DNA from: DASRHD01 sp035485575
GTDB lineage: Bacteria > Verrucomicrobiota > Verrucomicrobiia > Opitutales > Opitutaceae
Length of the DNA: 64,000 nt
Direction of reading: 5' to 3'
Assembly (NCBI GenBank): GCA_035485575.1
Contig: DATHNW010000022.1
Span: forward strand, 24,987-88,986
Shown piece after piece: positions 7,581 through 15,531 of the stretch. The translations under genes and the position numbers were made by a program. Under the pieces are notes generated by a model that was given only the letters and a program-made list of their open reading frames with translations, did not search any database and was not told the origin of the DNA. The stretch's first letter is position 1. Each line of letters begins with the position of its first letter.

Positions 7581-9854
7581 TTAAAATTGGCCGGACACCG
7601 TGAGAAAGTAATCGCGGGGTGTCAGGACGCTGTAAGTGCTGTTCAGTGGGTTTGCCTTCGGTGCTTTCAAGAGCTGCACCTGGCGGTTGAAAAGGTCATT
7701 CACCTGGAGCCGGATCTTGACGCTGTGAATGAAACTCCCGGCGGGGAGTTTCCAGCCATAGCCCAAGGCAAGATCCCACAGGGTATAACCACCCTGAACG
7801 GCAGCAAAAGAGCCGGCGGGCAGGGGAACATCCGGGCTCGGAGCGCCGGAATAAACCGTGTACGGCCCGATGTATTTTCCCATGAAGGAGGCGAACAGGC
7901 CCGCATGATCATAGATCAGACCGGCTCCGGCGGTCGACTGAGGATTGTTTTCCACGCGACGCTTGGAGCCCTTGTAGGTGGCGTAATTGCGCGAGCCATT
8001 GGCAAAGACGCTGAGGCCGTTGCCAATGTAGAAAGTCGCTTCACCCTCCATTCCGTAATAATAGGCGCCCCGGGCATTGAAATAAACCAGGTCGTTGGAA
8101 TCGAAATTGGGCGAGCCGGGGACTTCCGCGGGATTTAAAAACTGAACCGGAAAATTGCTGTAATTGATCCAATATCCGTCGATGTCCGCATTGAACCGGT
8201 CCGTCTTGTACACCGTGCCGAGCTGGTAATTCGTCGTCTGCTGGGGTTTGACCGTGTTCAGCTGGGCGTTGAGCTCGGAGGATTCAGCCAGAGCGGGCGT
8301 GAGGAAACCCTGGGCGTATTGCGCGTAGGCTGACCAGTCGTGGGTGATGAGGTAATTGGCCGACACCAGCGGCAGTGCCTTGGAATAGGTCTGGTCGAAG
8401 GAGAAGGGCTGAACCTCCTTGTCCTGGTTGACCGGGCCGTGCATCGAGCGGTTGACGCTCAGGTACTTGAGGCCGGGATCAATCGAAAGGGCGGGCGTGA
8501 TATGCCACTCATACTCGGCGTAAGGCTGCCAGGTCCTGGTCCAATAATGCATGTTCCAGGCATAGCCATGGTTGGAGCCGGCGTGGTTCACATCGAGGAT
8601 GTTGTTTTGCACCACCGGTCCGGCCGCGGGGTTGGTTTCATCGTAGAAATAATTGTAGCGCGGTCCGTGCTGGTAGTCGAACCACACGCCGGTCTTGAGG
8701 GTGCCGATCTGGTCGTCGTGCGTGACGGCCAGATAATCGCCGTAAGCGCGCACGACGTTTACTTTTACCTGTCCGCCAAAGTCCTTCTTGGACGGACCCG
8801 AGTTGGTGTTCGGAGACTCGTGGCTGACGTTGTTGTAATTGAAGGTGTAGACCTTGTCGTGGACGTTCCAGCCTGACCCCAAATCGCTGTCGAGGCCGAT
8901 GTATTCCATGTCCGCATGCTTTTCCTGGTGGTTGCGCTGATAGTCGTCGCCATTGGCATCGAGTGGGTTGTTGGTCTGGCCGAAGTTGCGGCCCAGGGTG
9001 TAGATCTGCTGCTGGGTCGGGTTCGCGTCATTGGGATTGTTGAATTTGATGTTATTGTATGTCCCGAGGAAGGTGAGAGTGGTTTGCTTGCCCACCGGCT
9101 GCAGGTACTTGATGAAATAGGTGTTGCGCCGCAGTGTCCCGAAAGTGCGGTAGCCGTCGGAAGTCATGTATTGGTAGCTGGCAATGGCGGAGGCGTTGTT
9201 GGCCTTCGGCAGCAGGCCCGTATTGAATTCGAAGTGCGCCAACTGGGTATGGTAGCTTCCGTCGCTGAGTGTGGGAATGAAAGCTGGCGTCGTAAGCGGG
9301 TCTTTGGAAAACATCGCAATCGTGCCACCAAACGTGGCCATGCCGATGGTGCTGGCAGTGCCCGGGCCGCGATCAATCACTTCCCGACCGATCAGCTTGG
9401 CTGGGAAATAGCTCGTAGTGTGGTGAGTGAAGTCATTGCCATCGCCGAAAGGGATGCCGTCAAAGGTGACGTTGTACTGGCCGTCGGAAAAACCGCGGAG
9501 AATGGGCTTCGATTCATTCAGACCCGGTCCGTTCGTGGAAAAATTGCTTACGCTTGGCGCCAGGTTGGCGATCATCGCGTAGTCGGCCGTCGGTGCGATG
9601 CTGTTCTGGATGGTCTGCAGGTTGATCGACGACTGGGGCTGAAGGGTGGTCAAAGGGCTTTCCGTGGGCGCCATCGTCTGGGCGGATGTGCGGGGGGCCG
9701 AGATTTCAAAGTCCTGGAGGCGGACGATCTTGGAATCATCGGGTTTGGGATTTTCAGGTTCGGTCTGCCCGGGGAGTGCGGCCTTTGCGGCTAAAAATGC
9801 TGTGAGGAGCAGATAATGTTTATAGTTGCAGAATGCGTGATTGCAGGTGTTCAC
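7581..9854 (-). CDS. TonB-dependent outer-membrane receptor
   Basis: A receptor of about 757 aa with an N-terminal signal peptide, a plug domain (IVRLQDFEISAPR ... LRGFSDGQYNVTFDGIPFGD ... VIDRGPGTAS ... GGTIAMFSK) and a beta-barrel ending in an aromatic residue (DYFLTVSGQF). It would import a large ligand using TonB energy. I placed the start at GTG 9852-9854 because it gives a normal signal peptide (NTCNHAFCNYKHYLLL...); in-frame ATGs at 9905 and 9935 would add Arg-rich residues before it. The long loops resemble receptors for metal chelates or organic compounds, but I cannot name the substrate. Confidence 0.9.
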   Translation of the reverse strand: MNTCNHAFCNYKHYLLLTAFLAAKAALPGQTEPENPKPDDSKIVRLQDFEISAPRTSAQTMAPTESPLTTLQPQSSINLQTIQNSIAPTADYAMIANLAPSVSNFSTNGPGLNESKPILRGFSDGQYNVTFDGIPFGDGNDFTHHTTSYFPAKLIGREVIDRGPGTASTIGMATFGGTIAMFSKDPLTTPAFIPTLSDGSYHTQLAHFEFNTGLLPKANNASAIASYQYMTSDGYRTFGTLRRNTYFIKYLQPVGKQTTLTFLGTYNNIKFNNPNDANPTQQQIYTLGRNFGQTNNPLDANGDDYQRNHQEKHADMEYIGLDSDLGSGWNVHDKVYTFNYNNVSHESPNTNSGPSKKDFGGQVKVNVVRAYGDYLAVTHDDQIGTLKTGVWFDYQHGPRYNYFYDETNPAAGPVVQNNILDVNHAGSNHGYAWNMHYWTRTWQPYAEYEWHITPALSIDPGLKYLSVNRSMHGPVNQDKEVQPFSFDQTYSKALPLVSANYLITHDWSAYAQYAQGFLTPALAESSELNAQLNTVKPQQTTNYQLGTVYKTDRFNADIDGYWINYSNFPVQFLNPAEVPGSPNFDSNDLVYFNARGAYYYGMEGEATFYIGNGLSVFANGSRNYATYKGSKRRVENNPQSTAGAGLIYDHAGLFASFMGKYIGPYTVYSGAPSPDVPLPAGSFAAVQGGYTLWDLALGYGWKLPAGSFIHSVKIRLQVNDLFNRQVQLLKAPKANPLNSTYSVLTPRDYFLTVSGQF

Positions 9855-10398
9855 CCTATGAATCTGCCCGCGGTTTGTAACGGGTGTGCGACGGCGGGGT
9901 GACATTGCGGTGTCAAATGCGACAGTCCGGCCCATCGATCAAAATCGATCCGCAAACTGCATTAACCAACCTTCCGGCAGAGAACCCTGCGCAATTTTTT
10001 CGCGCTGTCGGCGCGTGCGTTTGGGGCCATCGGCCAAACCGCGTGAAGACTTTCACGTGCGCAATAATTGCGCTGCGGATTTTCCGGCCCGGGTTGCGCG
10101 CCGGAAATGCGGGCGGCTCTTTGCAGATTTTCTGGCAGCGTATCGTGCCTTGCATGCTGCAAACGCAAAATTGCGCCGCTGCAAAAATTTTGCGCGGTGT
10201 GAAATTTTGCATCACGCGGACGGCCCAAATGCATGTTTCAAAAAAAATTGACGGATGTTTGCACGGCGAAATGAACCGGCGGCGGCATGTGGCGTAAACA
10301 AGGGGTAAATCCTCGGGCCATGGTGGATTCACCGTCGCGAAAAATTATTTGTGCCGTCTATTATGACAGGCACTCAAATTTCCTTTTCGAAGATCGTC
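9855..10398. other. Intergenic region rich in inverted repeats
   Basis: About 540 bp between the divergent receptor and coiled-coil genes. No gene is supported. The stretch 10042-10193 has several inverted repeats, listed separately. The remainder shows nothing I can name. Confidence 0.4.
10042..10193. promoter_or_regulatory. Cluster of five inverted repeats
   Basis: In 150 bp there are CGTGAA-N4-TTCACG (10042-10057), GCGCAAT-A-ATTGCGC (10059-10073), TTTCCGG-N13-CCGGAAA (10081-10107), CGCAA-AA-TTGCG (10164-10175) and GCAAAA-A-TTTTGC (10181-10193). A partial GAAATTTTGCATCA follows. The density suggests operator sites controlling the divergent receptor gene or the downstream coiled-coil gene. 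Confidence 0.45.
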
Positions 10399-11775
10399 AT
10401 GAATGTCGTGAAAAAACTTCTCATTGCGCACGGTGACCAAAAAATCCGGCGCCGCCTCGTGCTCTTCCTGGCAGACGCCGGCTACGACCTGCGCGCCTTT
10501 GGCTCGGTTGAAGCCGCCACCGAGTCTGCTCGCAACGAATGGTTCGATCTCGCGCTCATCGACTATGAGCTCTCGGGCACGCGTGATTTTTCCTTTGTGG
10601 AGCTGCTGAAGAAAATTCAGCCGACGGTTCCGATCATTTTGTTCGTTCAGCAATTTGAGCTGTCCATCATCGTCAAGGGCATTCGCGTGGGCGTGACCGA
10701 CGTGATGTCACACGGTGATCTTACGAAGGTTGCCCGTCGCGTCGCCACGATCTTCAATCCCGACGCTCCGGTGCTGGCCGATGCCGAGGGTGTCACGCCG
10801 GCCGAGCTGGCCGAGGTCGAGGTGGCGCTCGACCGCATGACGGGACGTGATGCCACGGATGGTCCCGACTCGCCTGACCATTCCGTCGGCGATCTCCCGG
10901 CTGAGCTCCTGCGCGGCGCCAAGGAGCGTGCCCTGCTCGAGGCCAAAAATGCGCGCATCGAGGTTGAGAAGTCCGCGATCGAGGCCGAATTGAAGACACT
11001 TCTCTCGCAACTGGCCGACGCCAGCCGCCTTGAAGTTGAATCGGCGGAACTCCACAGCCAGCTTGAAATTGCAGCAGCGGCCCAGGCGGCGATTGATGCG
11101 AAGGCCCGCCAGCTGGCGGAGACCCGGGCGGAGATCGCGCGCGAGCGCACCGCGCTGGAAGAAGAACGTCGCCGCGTCGCAGTCAAATCGGACGACGAAG
11201 TGGTCAAGGAGCGGGCCGATCGCGAAACTTGGAGTGCCCAGCTGCATCAGGAGGACGACCGCCTGCGCGAGGAGGCGGCCCGCCTCCAGCACGAAACCGT
11301 CAGGCTGGCCCGGGAACGCCGGCGCTGGCACGACGACCTCGATCTGCTCCGCGAACAGGAAAAGAATCTGCGCGACTACGAGGTTCGCCTTCGTCAGGTG
11401 CAGGCGCAACTTGAAGCCGACCGCGTGCTCTGGTTCAGCGCGCGCAATCCGTCCGCACCCTCGCCCTTTGCGGACGACCCGGCGCTTAAGGACGCCTGGC
11501 AGAAACTTCAGCGGGCGACCGAGCTGCTTGAGGCCGAGCGCGCCAATTTTCGTGATGAAAAGCTCCTCTTTGCCGAGCACCAGACGGATTTGAAGCGCCG
11601 CGAGGAAAAGGCCAAGGATCTCATGGCGAAGATCGAGGAGCGCAACGCTCTTCCGCCGCCTCCGCCGCAAGCTTCATCCAATGCGCTGGGTGCGGCGGCT
11701 TCTGCCGTCAAATCGTTTTCCCGTGCACCCTTCGAGGTGGCCAAGGCTGTTTTCAGCGGAAAAAAGGACGAGTAA
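10399..11775 (+). CDS. Degenerate receiver domain fused to a long coiled coil
   Basis: A 458 aa protein. Residues 1-120 fold like a response-regulator receiver (KKLLIAHGDQKIRRRLVLFL, LALIDYELSG), keeping the acceptor-like Asp but lacking the usual acidic pair, the Thr/Ser switch (IILFVQQ) and the conserved Lys (DVMSHGD). From about 170 to 430 the sequence is heptad-like and rich in Glu, Arg, Ala and Leu. A Pro run (PPPPPQ) and a short basic C-terminus (FSGKKDE) follow. No output domain is recognised; a scaffold or polarity role is possible but unproven. Start chosen at MNVVKKLLIAHG; an ATG at 10363 or TTG-type starts upstream would add residues with no homology. Confidence 0.75.
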   Translation: MNVVKKLLIAHGDQKIRRRLVLFLADAGYDLRAFGSVEAATESARNEWFDLALIDYELSGTRDFSFVELLKKIQPTVPIILFVQQFELSIIVKGIRVGVTDVMSHGDLTKVARRVATIFNPDAPVLADAEGVTPAELAEVEVALDRMTGRDATDGPDSPDHSVGDLPAELLRGAKERALLEAKNARIEVEKSAIEAELKTLLSQLADASRLEVESAELHSQLEIAAAAQAAIDAKARQLAETRAEIARERTALEEERRRVAVKSDDEVVKERADRETWSAQLHQEDDRLREEAARLQHETVRLARERRRWHDDLDLLREQEKNLRDYEVRLRQVQAQLEADRVLWFSARNPSAPSPFADDPALKDAWQKLQRATELLEAERANFRDEKLLFAEHQTDLKRREEKAKDLMAKIEERNALPPPPPQASSNALGAAASAVKSFSRAPFEVAKAVFSGKKDE

Positions 11776-11870
11776 GGGGAGCTTGGGGTTGAGGTTTCCG
11801 GACGGGCTATGCCCGGCCGACGCCGATAATTTTTGTCGCGAATCGGCGCGTCACGCTTTTTTGTCTTTGC

Positions 11871-12920
11871 ATGAAGAAAGCCAAGCGCGCCCAGATCCGC
11901 CCGGAAGACGTGAATGCCGCCCTCGCGAAAACGAAGGGCCCCGTTTCGAAATTCATCGCGCGCCACTACCGGCATTTCAACGCCGCTGCGTTGCTGGACG
12001 CCGCCAAGGCCTATGAGGTCCACCTTCAGAAGGGCGGCCAGATGCTAGTGACGCTGGCCGGCGCGATGTCCACCGCCGAGCTCGGCCTTTCGCTCGCCGA
12101 GATGATCCGCCGTGACAAGGTTCACGCCATTGTCTGCACGGGGGCGAACCTCGAGGAGGACATCTTCAATCTCGTTGCGCATGATTACTACGAACGGGTG
12201 CCGGGCTACCGCGATCTCACGGCCGCCGATGAGCAGGCGCTGCTCGCCCGTCACATGAACCGCGTGACCGATACCTGCATTCCCGAAATGGAAGCCATGC
12301 GTCGCATCGAGACCGCGGTGTTGGAGGAATGGATGGCCGCTGACCGGGCGGGCCAGCCCTGTTTTCCGCACGAGTTCATGTACAAGATTCTTCGCGGCGG
12401 GAAACTGAGGAAGTCCTACCAGATTGATCCGAAAAATTCCTGGATGATTGCCGCGAGCGAAAAAAGCCTGCCTATCTACGTGCCGGGCTGGGAGGATTCC
12501 ACGCTCGGCAACATGTATGCCGCCGCTGTCATCCGTGGCGATGTGAAGAACGTCCACACCGTGCGCACCGGCATTGAGTACATGACGACGCTGGCCGGTT
12601 GGTATACTAAGAGCGCGAAAACGCTGCGTGGCGGCCATGGTTCCCTCGGTTTCTTCCAGATCGCCGGCGGCATCGCGGGCGATTTCCCCATCTGCGTCGT
12701 GCCCATGCTGCATCAGGACCTCGGACGGGACGAAGTGCCGCTGTGGGGCTATTTCTGCCAGATCAGCGACTCGACCACGAGCTATGGCAGCTATTCCGGT
12801 GCCGTGCCCAACGAGAAAATCACCTGGGGCAAGCTGGGCGTGAACACACCGAAGTTCATCATCGAGAGCGATGCCACCCTCGTCGCACCGCTCATCTTTG
12901 CGTGGCTGCTCGGACAATGA
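11871..12920 (+). CDS. Deoxyhypusine synthase-like protein
   Basis: A 349 aa NAD-dependent enzyme of the deoxyhypusine synthase superfamily. Hallmarks are LVTLAGAMSTAELG near the N-terminus, CTGANLEEDIFNLVAHDYY, and NEKITWGKLG with the lysine (Lys321) that forms the enzyme-imine intermediate in eukaryotic enzymes. Eukaryotes and archaea use it to transfer aminobutyl from spermidine to eIF5A, which bacteria lack. Bacterial members may make homospermidine or modify another target. It stands alone between the coiled-coil gene and a terminator, with no polyamine gene next to it, so the substrate is open. Confidence 0.85.
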   Translation: MKKAKRAQIRPEDVNAALAKTKGPVSKFIARHYRHFNAAALLDAAKAYEVHLQKGGQMLVTLAGAMSTAELGLSLAEMIRRDKVHAIVCTGANLEEDIFNLVAHDYYERVPGYRDLTAADEQALLARHMNRVTDTCIPEMEAMRRIETAVLEEWMAADRAGQPCFPHEFMYKILRGGKLRKSYQIDPKNSWMIAASEKSLPIYVPGWEDSTLGNMYAAAVIRGDVKNVHTVRTGIEYMTTLAGWYTKSAKTLRGGHGSLGFFQIAGGIAGDFPICVVPMLHQDLGRDEVPLWGYFCQISDSTTSYGSYSGAVPNEKITWGKLGVNTPKFIIESDATLVAPLIFAWLLGQ

Positions 12921-12964
12921 AATATTCCAGTGCCGGGGTGCAAATATCCCCGGCGCACAAATTC

Positions 12965-13000
12965 GACCGCGTGCAGGCCGCCCGCGGTCTTTTTGTTTTT
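12965..13000 (+). terminator. Rho-independent terminator
   Basis: GACCGCG (12965-12971) pairs with CGCGGTC (12983-12989), followed by TTTTTGTTTTT. A second hairpin (GCCGGGG/CCCCGGC, 12932-12954) precedes it. It ends the deoxyhypusine synthase-like transcript. Confidence 0.8.
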
Positions 13001-13052
13001 AGTGGGCTTCGTGCCTTTTGCCTTCCAGCGCCTTTATCCTAACAGTTTCGCC

Positions 13053-15194
13053 ATGCCCAACCGCCTCGCGCACGAGAAATCCCCTTATCTGCGGCAGCAC
13101 GCCGGCAACCCTGTAGACTGGCTGCCTTGGGGCGAGGAGGCTTTCGCCCGCGCACGGACGGAGCAAAAGCCGATTTTCCTCAGCATCGGCTACTCAACGT
13201 GCCATTGGTGCCATGTCATGGCGCATGAGTCGTTTGAAAACGGGGACATCGCGGCGCTGCTCAATGCGCATTTCATTTCCATCAAGGTCGACCGGGAGGA
13301 GCGGCCCGACGTCGACCGCCTTTACATGACCTACGTGCAGGCGCTGGCCGGCCATGGCGGCTGGCCGCTCAGCGCGTGGCTTACGCCGGAGCTCAAGCCG
13401 TTTTACGGCGGCACGTATTTTCCGCCGGAAGACCGCCACGGCCGGCCGGGTTTCGCGAGTGTGCTGCGAGCCCTTGTGCGCGGCTGGGCTGATGAGCGTG
13501 AAAAGTTCGTGGTGGAGGGTGCGCGCGCTGTTGAAATCCTGCGGGCGCACGCAGGCCGCACTGCCGCGGCTCCGCCGGTGGAGATGTCGCTCGCCGCAGC
13601 GGCCGGCGAAGCGTTCGAGCGCGCGTTTCGGCATTTTTATGAAACCTTCGATGAGCAGCATGGCGGCTTTGGCGGTGCACCGAAATTTCCGCGCGCCAGC
13701 GGGCTGAATTTCCTCCTCCGCTGCGCCGCGTTGCAAGGCACCGATTCCGAGGCCGGCCGCACCGCCCTGCAGATGATCGGGCTCACGCTGCGAAAAATGG
13801 CCCAGGGCGGCCTGCATGACCACGTGGGTGGCGGCTATCACCGCTATTCCGTGGATGAGCGCTGGTTCGTGCCGCACTTCGAGAAAATGCTCTATGATCA
13901 AGCGCAGATCGCCTTGAATTTTCTCGAGGCACACCAAGCCACCGGCGATGCGCGCCATGCCTGGGCCGCGCGCGATATCTTTGATTACTGCCTTCATGGC
14001 CTTGCGCATCCCGCGGGCGGATTTTTTTCGGCCGAGGATGCCGACAGTGCTCTCGACGCTGGTGGCGGGGAGCATGCGGAAGGCGTGTTCTATCTCTGGG
14101 GCGCGGATGAGTTGAGGGCCGTGCTGGACGGTGATTTTGGCCTCGTCGCTGCGCATTTCGGCGTGCTCGATGCTGGCAATGTGCCGCGGGAACAGGATCC
14201 GCAGGGCGAGTTTTCCGGTAAAAACCTTCTGGCCCAGCGGCAGCCGCTTGCCATTACCGCGCGTGAACTCGGGCTCACGCTGGAGATGACCAATGAAAAG
14301 CTGGTTGCGGCACTGGCCCGGCTGCAAGTGGCGCGCGCCCGCCGCCCGCGCCCGCATCTTGACGACAAGATTCTCACGGCGTGGAACGGGCTGATGATTT
14401 CCGCGCTGGCCCGCGGCGCGCAGATTCTCGGCGATAATGTCCTGCTCGCCGCCGCAGGACGGGCAGCGGAATTTATGCAGCAGGAGCTTTTCGATAAAGG
14501 GCGCGGCGTGCTTTTCCGCGCGTGGCGCGAGGGCCGTGGCCCGGCTGAAGGCTTCGCTGAGGATTACGCTTTTCTGGTGCAGGGATTGCTCGATCTGTAC
14601 GAGGCGTCGTTCGATCTTCGCTGGTTGCAATGGGCGGAGCGGCTGCAGGAAAAGATGGATGAACTCTTTTTTGATGCGGTGCGCGGCGGTTATTTCAATT
14701 CGCGCGCGGATGACGCGAGCCTCGTGCTGCGGCTGAAGGAGGATTATGACGGCGCGGAGCCTGCGCCGAGCAGCGTGGCGGCGTTGAATCTGCTGCGGCT
14801 TGCGACGATGTTGCAGCGAAGCGACTTTCGCGAGCGCGCGATGTTCACATTGGAAGGGTTTCGTGCCCAGTGGCTGGATACGCCGCAGGCGTTGCCGCAG
14901 ATGCTCTGCGCGCTCGAACTCGTGCTCGAACCGCCGCGGCAGGTAGTGCTGGCGGGCGATCCGCACGCGGAGGATTTTCGCCGGATGGCCGCTGTGTTGC
15001 ATGAACGGTCCGGACCGCGGCGTGCGCTGCTTTGTGCTGATGGGGGCAAGGGCCAGGCATGGTTGGCGCAACGGGCGCCGGAGCTGGCCGCGATGCGGCC
15101 GATTGAAGGTCAGGCAACGGCTTACGTCTGCGAAAATTTCGCCTGCCGGGAGCCAGTGCATGACGCGGCAGCTTTGCGGGGATTACTGGGATAA
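13053..15194 (+). CDS. Thioredoxin-fold DUF255 / YyaL (SSP411) family protein
   Basis: A 713 aa protein starting NRLAHEKSPYLRQHAGNPVDW, the hallmark of the YyaL/spermatogenesis-associated 20 family. The N-terminal thioredoxin-like domain has STCHWCHVM with Cys50 and Cys53. From about 200 onward comes an alpha/alpha-barrel like those of N-acylglucosamine 2-epimerase and glycosidases (GGFGGAPKFPR, HDHVGGGYHRYSVDERW, FEKMLYDQA, SAEDADS). The family is widespread but its reaction is not established; a redox or sugar-related role is suggested. An upstream in-frame extension to 12930 covers the preceding terminator and is rejected. Confidence 0.9.
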   Translation: MPNRLAHEKSPYLRQHAGNPVDWLPWGEEAFARARTEQKPIFLSIGYSTCHWCHVMAHESFENGDIAALLNAHFISIKVDREERPDVDRLYMTYVQALAGHGGWPLSAWLTPELKPFYGGTYFPPEDRHGRPGFASVLRALVRGWADEREKFVVEGARAVEILRAHAGRTAAAPPVEMSLAAAAGEAFERAFRHFYETFDEQHGGFGGAPKFPRASGLNFLLRCAALQGTDSEAGRTALQMIGLTLRKMAQGGLHDHVGGGYHRYSVDERWFVPHFEKMLYDQAQIALNFLEAHQATGDARHAWAARDIFDYCLHGLAHPAGGFFSAEDADSALDAGGGEHAEGVFYLWGADELRAVLDGDFGLVAAHFGVLDAGNVPREQDPQGEFSGKNLLAQRQPLAITARELGLTLEMTNEKLVAALARLQVARARRPRPHLDDKILTAWNGLMISALARGAQILGDNVLLAAAGRAAEFMQQELFDKGRGVLFRAWREGRGPAEGFAEDYAFLVQGLLDLYEASFDLRWLQWAERLQEKMDELFFDAVRGGYFNSRADDASLVLRLKEDYDGAEPAPSSVAALNLLRLATMLQRSDFRERAMFTLEGFRAQWLDTPQALPQMLCALELVLEPPRQVVLAGDPHAEDFRRMAAVLHERSGPRRALLCADGGKGQAWLAQRAPELAAMRPIEGQATAYVCENFACREPVHDAAALRGLLG

Positions 15195-15299
15195 ATCAAG
15201 AATTAACGATTTATTTACATAATGATTTTGCTCCTTCAAGCAGCCCGGTCTTGAATCTCCGGCAAGCGCATATATAAGTGGCCGTTGCCCTTCCAGCGC

Positions 15300-15524
15300 A
15301 TGAGTCCAGTCAAGCTTAGCACGATTCTGATGGTGAATGATGATCCTGACGATCGTGTGCTTATGCGCGAAGCATTCGCAAGGAGCAGGCTGAGGGGTGA
15401 TTTTTGCGCGGCCAAAGAGTCTTCCTGGCGGCTTGATTTCAATCCGCCGAAAAGGGATGGCCGCGAGGTTTTGCGCGAAATTCGCGCAACTTCCATGTTC
15501 AAGGCCATCCCCATCACCAGCTGA
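15300..15524 (+). pseudogene. Remnant of an Rcp1-type response regulator
   Basis: The reading begins like a normal single-domain receiver (STILMVNDDPDDRVLMREAF) and resumes with LDFNPPKRDGREVLREIRA and FKAIPIT, which correspond to the region around the phosphorylated Asp and the start of the next strand. About 40 residues between these blocks are replaced by a short unrelated stretch (CAAKESSWR), and the protein stops just where the switch Thr and the terminal Lys helix should follow. It is therefore internally deleted and truncated. It ends 7 bp before the hybrid kinase gene, a common place for such regulators. Confidence 0.7.
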
Positions 15525-15531
15525 ACGCATC

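Noticed and set aside
13194..15161. 655-codon open frame antisense to the DUF255 gene
   Set aside because: It is a high-GC shadow: no domain likeness, Arg/His/Gln-rich composition, and the opposite strand encodes a clear YyaL-family protein.
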